A stretch of DNA of 64,000 bases from the NCBI GenBank assembly GCA_947167445.1, contig CAMVID010000016.1, positions 1 through 64,000 on the forward strand. Reading direction: 5' to 3'. Shown here piece after piece: positions 59,966 through 64,000 of the stretch; within the stretch, counting starts at the first letter, position 1, and each line of letters opens with the position of its first letter. The translations under genes and the position numbers were made by a program. The notes under the pieces are model-generated. The model saw only the letters and a program-made list of their open reading frames with translations. It searched no databases and had not been told where the DNA came from. The DNA is from G11 sp947167445 (GTDB lineage Bacteria; Bacillota; Clostridia; Lachnospirales; Lachnospiraceae).

Positions 59966-61084
59966 CTACAACACATACCTGTCGCCCTTTTCGACAACAA
60001 TCTGCACCCCATTCTCCCCTTTGTAATAGGAGTTGGCCCTGATAGTTCCCCTGGACTCAACGATGCAGTTCTCGATATGTGTATTATCCCCAATGTAAAC
60101 ATAGTTGAGAATAATGGAGTTTTTGATGTAGCAGTTGTTTCCAATGTAGGCCTTCTTGAAGAGCACCGAATCTTCCACTGTACCGTTTACGATACAGCCG
60201 GAAGAAATAAGGCTGTTTTTGATGCTTGCACCTGAGTTGTACTTTGCAGGAGGAAGATCATCAACCTTGGAGTAGATGTCGGGATACTGATGGAAGAAGT
60301 AATCCCTGATCTCGGGCTTTAAGAAGTCCATGTTGGTGTTGAAGTAGTCATCAACGGATGCGATGTTTCTCCAGTAATCCTTAATCTTATATCCGTAGAG
60401 GCGCTTCATATCCTTATATCTGATAAGAATATCCCGTACGAAATCGTAGCGGTCCTCCTCGGCACATCTTTCAATCATCTCGATTAAAAGACGTCTTCTT
60501 ATTACATAGATTCCGCAGGAAACAGTGCTTGATTTGCTGACGAGCGGTTTCTCCTCAAACTCCTCAATCCTGCTTTCCTCATTCATCTTAATGGTTCCGA
60601 ACCTGTCAACGGAAAGGTTGGGATCCAAATCCTTACATACAACGGTGATGTCCGCCTTCTTTTCAACGTGATACTCTAACACCTTGTTGTAATCAAGCTT
60701 ATAAACGCAGTCGCCTGAAGCGATTACAACGTAGGGTTCGTGTGAATCCTTAAGGTATGAAAGGTTCTGGTAGATGGCATCAGCCGTGCCGCGATACCAG
60801 TTGGAGTTATCCGCTGTCATTGCAGGGGTAAAAACGAAAAGTCCTCCCTGCTTACGTCCAAAGTCCCACCACTTGGATGATGACAGGTGCTCATTTAAAG
60901 AACGGGCATTGTACTGTGTGAACACAGCAACCTTCTGGATATGAGAGTTGGACATATTACTTAATGAAAAATCGATACTTCTGTAACTTCCCGCAATGGG
61001 CATTGCTCCGATGGCGCGGTTCTGGGAAAGTTCTTTCATGCGGTGGTTGTTTCCGCCGGCCAAAATAATACCTATCGCTCTCAA
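59966..61084 (-). CDS. glgD: GlgD, regulatory/second subunit of ADP-glucose pyrophosphorylase
   Basis: 372 residues. A nucleotidyltransferase domain with a modified start loop (GIILAGGNNHRMKELSQNRA, lacking the usual GxGxRL) and a left-handed beta-helix C-terminus (IKNSLISSGCIVNG, IENCIVESRGTIR). In Clostridia and Bacilli GlgD pairs with GlgC and raises activity. TTG start after GAGGAG, with the TTG overlapping the glgC TGA (TTGA). Confidence 0.95.
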   Translation of the reverse strand: MRAIGIILAGGNNHRMKELSQNRAIGAMPIAGSYRSIDFSLSNMSNSHIQKVAVFTQYNARSLNEHLSSSKWWDFGRKQGGLFVFTPAMTADNSNWYRGTADAIYQNLSYLKDSHEPYVVIASGDCVYKLDYNKVLEYHVEKKADITVVCKDLDPNLSVDRFGTIKMNEESRIEEFEEKPLVSKSSTVSCGIYVIRRRLLIEMIERCAEEDRYDFVRDILIRYKDMKRLYGYKIKDYWRNIASVDDYFNTNMDFLKPEIRDYFFHQYPDIYSKVDDLPPAKYNSGASIKNSLISSGCIVNGTVEDSVLFKKAYIGNNCYIKNSIILNYVYIGDNTHIENCIVESRGTIRANSYYKGENGVQIVVEKGDRYVL

Positions 61085-62355
61085 ATCTCCTCACCTGCCT
61101 TTATCAAAGTTTTGCCGCTGTAAAGATTGCCGTCGGGGTAATCCACCGCTTCGGTGGCTCCGAAGATACATGTGTTTTTACCAATAATAACTCCCGGAGG
61201 GATAATGCTCTTCTCTCCGACGGTAACAAGTCCGTGGTTATAGATGTGAGGATCTGTCTCGTTCTCCACCTCGTCGCCGATACCGAGCTTGCTGCCGGTT
61301 CCCACGGTAACATCCTCGGCTACGATGGCTTTGTAGAGCTCGCAACCTTCCTCGATAACGCTTCTATTCATGATGATGGAGTCTCTTACGATGGCTCCCT
61401 TTCCTATTCTGACGCCGCAGCCGATTACCGAGTTAATAACCTGGCCGTCGATGACGCTTCCTTCACCGATGATGCTCTTATCTATTACGCTGTCACCGGA
61501 AATATACTGAGGAGGAAGAATCTCACTCTTGGTGTAAATCTTCCAGTATTCTTCATAAAGGTTGAAATCGGGAACAAGGTCAATAAGCTCCATATTGGCT
61601 TCCCAATATGAAGAAAGAGTTCCCACATCCTTCCAGTATCCGTTAAATTCGTAAGCATACAAAGGAGCTTTCTGCTTGTGAAGATAAGGGATAATGTGCT
61701 TACCGAAATCAAGTCCCGGCTGGTTGGAAAGGGCAATCAAAGAATCTTTAAGTGCCTTCCAGTTAAATATATAGATACCCATGCTAGCCAGATTACTTCT
61801 GGGGTTCTCGGGTTTCTCTTCGAAATCTTCAATCTTGTGATTCTCGTCGGTGATGATGACGCCGAAACGGCTTGCCTCCTCAATGGGAACAGGCATAACG
61901 GCAATGGTGGCCTCCGCACCGTTTTGCTTATGATAGTCAAGCATTACTTCGTAGTCCATCTTATAAATATGGTCGCCGGAAAGAATCAGAACATAGTCAG
62001 GGTTGTACTGCTCCATGTAATCAATGTTCTGATAGATGGCATTTGCGGTTCCCGTATACCACTCCGTACTCTCTATCTTCTCGTAGGGAGGAAGCACTGA
62101 TACACCGCCTATATTTCTATCCAAATCCCAGGGAATACCTATTCCTATATGGCTGTTTAGTCTAAGGGGTTGATACTGAGTCAAGACGCCAACTGTGTCG
62201 ACACCCGAGTTGATACAGTTGCTAAGAGGGAAATCAATAATCCTGTACTTTCCGCCAAAAGCCACAGCAGGTTTCGCAACCTTTGATGTGAGAACACCAA
62301 GTCTGCTGCCCTGTCCTCCCGCAAGAAGCATGGCGATCATTTCTTTTTTTATCAT
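61081..62355 (-). CDS. glgC: Glucose-1-phosphate adenylyltransferase
   Basis: 424 residues. Catalytic loop LLAGGQGSRLGVLTSKVAKPAV, LSGDHIYKMDY, and a left-handed beta-helix C-terminus. Makes ADP-glucose for glycogen from glucose-1-phosphate. ATG chosen with GAGGTG eight bases upstream; a GTG three codons earlier is possible. Promoter TTCACT, 16 bases, extended -10 TGCTATAAT with the -10 at 62405-62410. Confidence 0.97.
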   Translation of the reverse strand: MIKKEMIAMLLAGGQGSRLGVLTSKVAKPAVAFGGKYRIIDFPLSNCINSGVDTVGVLTQYQPLRLNSHIGIGIPWDLDRNIGGVSVLPPYEKIESTEWYTGTANAIYQNIDYMEQYNPDYVLILSGDHIYKMDYEVMLDYHKQNGAEATIAVMPVPIEEASRFGVIITDENHKIEDFEEKPENPRSNLASMGIYIFNWKALKDSLIALSNQPGLDFGKHIIPYLHKQKAPLYAYEFNGYWKDVGTLSSYWEANMELIDLVPDFNLYEEYWKIYTKSEILPPQYISGDSVIDKSIIGEGSVIDGQVINSVIGCGVRIGKGAIVRDSIIMNRSVIEEGCELYKAIVAEDVTVGTGSKLGIGDEVENETDPHIYNHGLVTVGEKSIIPPGVIIGKNTCIFGATEAVDYPDGNLYSGKTLIKAGEEI

Positions 62356-62479
62356 ATTTGACACCTCACGGTAAATATTTGATAAAGCAGAGATAAGTAT
62401 AATAATTATAGCATAAATTACACAAAAGTGAACAAAAGTTAGACGATTTTTCGGCGTTTTTTGTGAAAAATAATGGAAT

Positions 62480-62508
62480 TTGTCTTTTTCCTTTCAAGTG
62501 GCTATAAT
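62480..62508 (+). promoter_or_regulatory. Promoter of murC
   Basis: TTGTCT (62480-62485), exactly 17 bases, TATAAT (62503-62508). Leaves a leader of about 35 bases before the ATG. Confidence 0.8.
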
Positions 62509-62547
62509 GTAGTGGATGCATTTAAACTTCGGAGGTTTAATCCACAT

Positions 62548-63924
62548 ATGTATAAGATAGATTTTAATAAACCAATTCACATACATTTCATCGGAATCGG
62601 CGGAATCAGCATGTCCGGTCTTGCCGAGGTTCTCTTAAGAGAGGGCTTCACCGTTTCAGGTTCCGACAACAAGGCAAGCGACCTTACTGCTACCCTTGAA
62701 AAGAACGGAGCAAAGATTTTCATCGGCCAACGCGCTTCAAATATCGAGCCCGGAATCGACTGTGTTGTTTACACTGCAGCCATCCACTCAGACAACCCTG
62801 AGTTTGCGGCCTGCGTTAAGGCTGAGCTTCCCATGCTTACAAGAGCTGAGCTTTTGGGTCAGCTAATGAACAACTACAAAACAAGCGTTGCAATAAGCGG
62901 AACCCACGGAAAGACCACCACAACAAGTATGATTTCCGAAATTCTTATGTCCGCTGAGGTTAACCCCACTCTTTCAATTGGAGGAATCCTTAAAAGCATC
63001 GGCGGAAATATCCGTGTCGGCGGCCCCGATTACTTCGTAACAGAGGCCTGCGAGTACACCAACAGCTTCTTAAGCCTTTACCCCACAGTGGGACTCATCC
63101 TTAATATAGAAGAAGACCATCTTGATTTCTTTAAGGATCTTGATGATATCAGACATTCCTTCCACAAGTTTGCAAGCCAGATTGCAGCTGATGGAACTCT
63201 CATTATTAATGGTGAAATCGAAAACCTCTCAGAAATCACTGAGGGAATCAAATGTAAAGTTCTTACCTATGGTATTAGAGGAAACTTTGACTATACCGCA
63301 AAGGACGTTACCTTTGACGATTTCGGATGTGCAAGCTATACAGCAGTAACACCTGTGGGAGACAGAAAGGTTACCCTTTCAATTCCCGGAATGCAGAATG
63401 TATCAAACTCTTTGGCTGCGCTTGCTCTTGCCGATACTCTTAAGATTGGCGATGACATTTCAATCCCTGCTCTTAAGAACTATCACGGCATCGACAGAAG
63501 ATTTGAGTATAAGGGTAAAGTCGGTGAGGTAACCGTTGTTGATGATTACGCACACCACCCTACAGAGATTAAGGCAACCCTTCAGGCTGCCGAGAAATAT
63601 CCTCACAAGGAACTTTGGGTTGTATTCCAGCCCCACACCTACACAAGAACCAAAGCCTTCTTCGATGACTTTGCCAAAGTGCTGGCTACGGCGAACCATG
63701 TGATTTTAGCAGATATATATGCAGCAAGAGAGACGGATACCCTGGGGATTTCATCCGAGTTACTGAAAGACAGAGTCAATGAATTCGGTGGCGACGCCTA
63801 CTATTTTAGAAGTTTTGATGAGATAGAAAATTTTTTATTACAAAAATGTAACCCCAATGACCTGTTGATAACTATGGGTGCCGGAGATGTGCATAAAATC
63901 GGTGAAAACCTGTTAGGCAAATAA
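62548..63924 (+). CDS. murC: UDP-N-acetylmuramate--L-alanine ligase
   Basis: 458 residues. IHFIGIGGISMSGLAEVLL is the UDP-binding start, ISGTHGKTTTTSMISEI the ATP loop, with VVDDYAHHPTEIKATLQAA and FQPHTYTRTKAFFDDFA later. Adds L-Ala to UDP-MurNAc. The ATG follows GGAGG; the in-frame codons upstream lie in the promoter. Complete; the stop is at the window's end region. Confidence 0.97.
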   Translation: MYKIDFNKPIHIHFIGIGGISMSGLAEVLLREGFTVSGSDNKASDLTATLEKNGAKIFIGQRASNIEPGIDCVVYTAAIHSDNPEFAACVKAELPMLTRAELLGQLMNNYKTSVAISGTHGKTTTTSMISEILMSAEVNPTLSIGGILKSIGGNIRVGGPDYFVTEACEYTNSFLSLYPTVGLILNIEEDHLDFFKDLDDIRHSFHKFASQIAADGTLIINGEIENLSEITEGIKCKVLTYGIRGNFDYTAKDVTFDDFGCASYTAVTPVGDRKVTLSIPGMQNVSNSLAALALADTLKIGDDISIPALKNYHGIDRRFEYKGKVGEVTVVDDYAHHPTEIKATLQAAEKYPHKELWVVFQPHTYTRTKAFFDDFAKVLATANHVILADIYAARETDTLGISSELLKDRVNEFGGDAYYFRSFDEIENFLLQKCNPNDLLITMGAGDVHKIGENLLGK

Positions 63925-63925
63925 T

Positions 63926-63982
63926 GAATCCACATTATCCACATTTTTTAAACCTTTATCCACGGTTTAAGGATGTGGATTA
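63926..63982. other. Cluster of DnaA-box-like 9-mers
   Basis: TTATCCACA (63935-63943, perfect consensus), TTATCCACG (63956-63964), GAATCCACA (63926-63934) and, inverted, TAATCCACA (63974-63982). The same stretch folds: outer AATCCACAT/ATGTGGATT and inner TTAAACC/GGTTTAA, then a T-run, so it may simply be the murC terminator. The two readings cannot be separated here. Confidence 0.5.
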
Positions 63983-64000
63983 TTTTTGCCCAAAATACAC

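Noticed and set aside
63926..63982. Chromosomal origin of replication
   Set aside because: Only four boxes, no dnaA or dnaN next to them, and an overlapping terminator-like fold; a cluster is all that can be claimed.

Overview
The window reads as chromosome of a Lachnospiraceae-type Firmicute (Butyrivibrio, Pseudobutyrivibrio or a close relative). The reasons are strong AGGAGG ribosome sites, frequent TTG and GTG starts, TTGACA/TATAAT promoters, a T-box ahead of ileS, a paired GlgC/GlgD, and extracytoplasmic solute uptake through a lipoprotein-based carbohydrate ABC importer without its own ATPase. The genus is an inference. No rRNA, tRNA, CRISPR array or complete insertion sequence was seen.

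Region by region. 1-2 kb: a chemotaxis receptor flanked by short GGGGCCTGTCCCC palindromes. 2-17.3 kb: a carbohydrate locus on the minus strand, read from a lipoprotein binding protein through two permeases, a 1467-residue membrane-anchored DUF4832-type enzyme with CBM9-like modules, a 1399-residue secreted calcineurin-type phosphoesterase, an APH-fold sugar kinase resembling N-acetylhexosamine 1-kinase, and GalE. A divergent LacI-family regulator sits at its head. 17.3-34 kb: housekeeping genes (NlpC/P60 hydrolase, asnS, FKBP-type lipoprotein, cls, an ispE-gntR-murI-DUF1934 operon, an aconitase-family hydratase with glgP, plsC) and a GH9-like lipoprotein that has lost its catalytic residues. 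34.2-39.1 kb: a calcium-binding-repeat protein, a large foldback element, and ileS under an isoleucine T-box.

39.1-47.8 kb is an accessory island. It holds two near-identical type I toxin/antisense RNA modules of the Hol-Tox (TxpA-like) kind, a ribbon-helix-helix-like protein, the decayed remains of a RelB/DinJ-YafQ type II module, several unrecognised envelope proteins (one with Cys-rich tandem repeats, one His/Ser-rich), and a toxin-antitoxin operon pairing a DUF3990 (ADP-ribosyltransferase-like) toxin with an XRE protein, whose promoter lies inside a perfect palindrome. It ends in a cluster of repeated TTATGTYAAC motifs.

47.9-64 kb returns to a mostly core layout: a MATE transporter, three small zinc-ribbon or membrane proteins, a Cache-HAMP-GGDEF diguanylate cyclase, mfd, pth, a two-gene redox operon (CrtI-like flavoprotein plus a flavin/2Fe-2S reductase), glgC-glgD and murC, followed by a cluster of DnaA-box-like 9-mers.

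The two most novel signals are: (1) a family of 139-197 bp foldback elements at 35403-35541 and 59743-59939, which share a conserved core in opposite orientation, with one U-A to C-G covarying pair in the core and outer arms of unrelated sequence that are nevertheless perfectly complementary; and (2) the carbohydrate locus, in which a secreted phosphatase is translationally coupled to a multidomain anchored enzyme and followed by a hexosamine-kinase-like gene.
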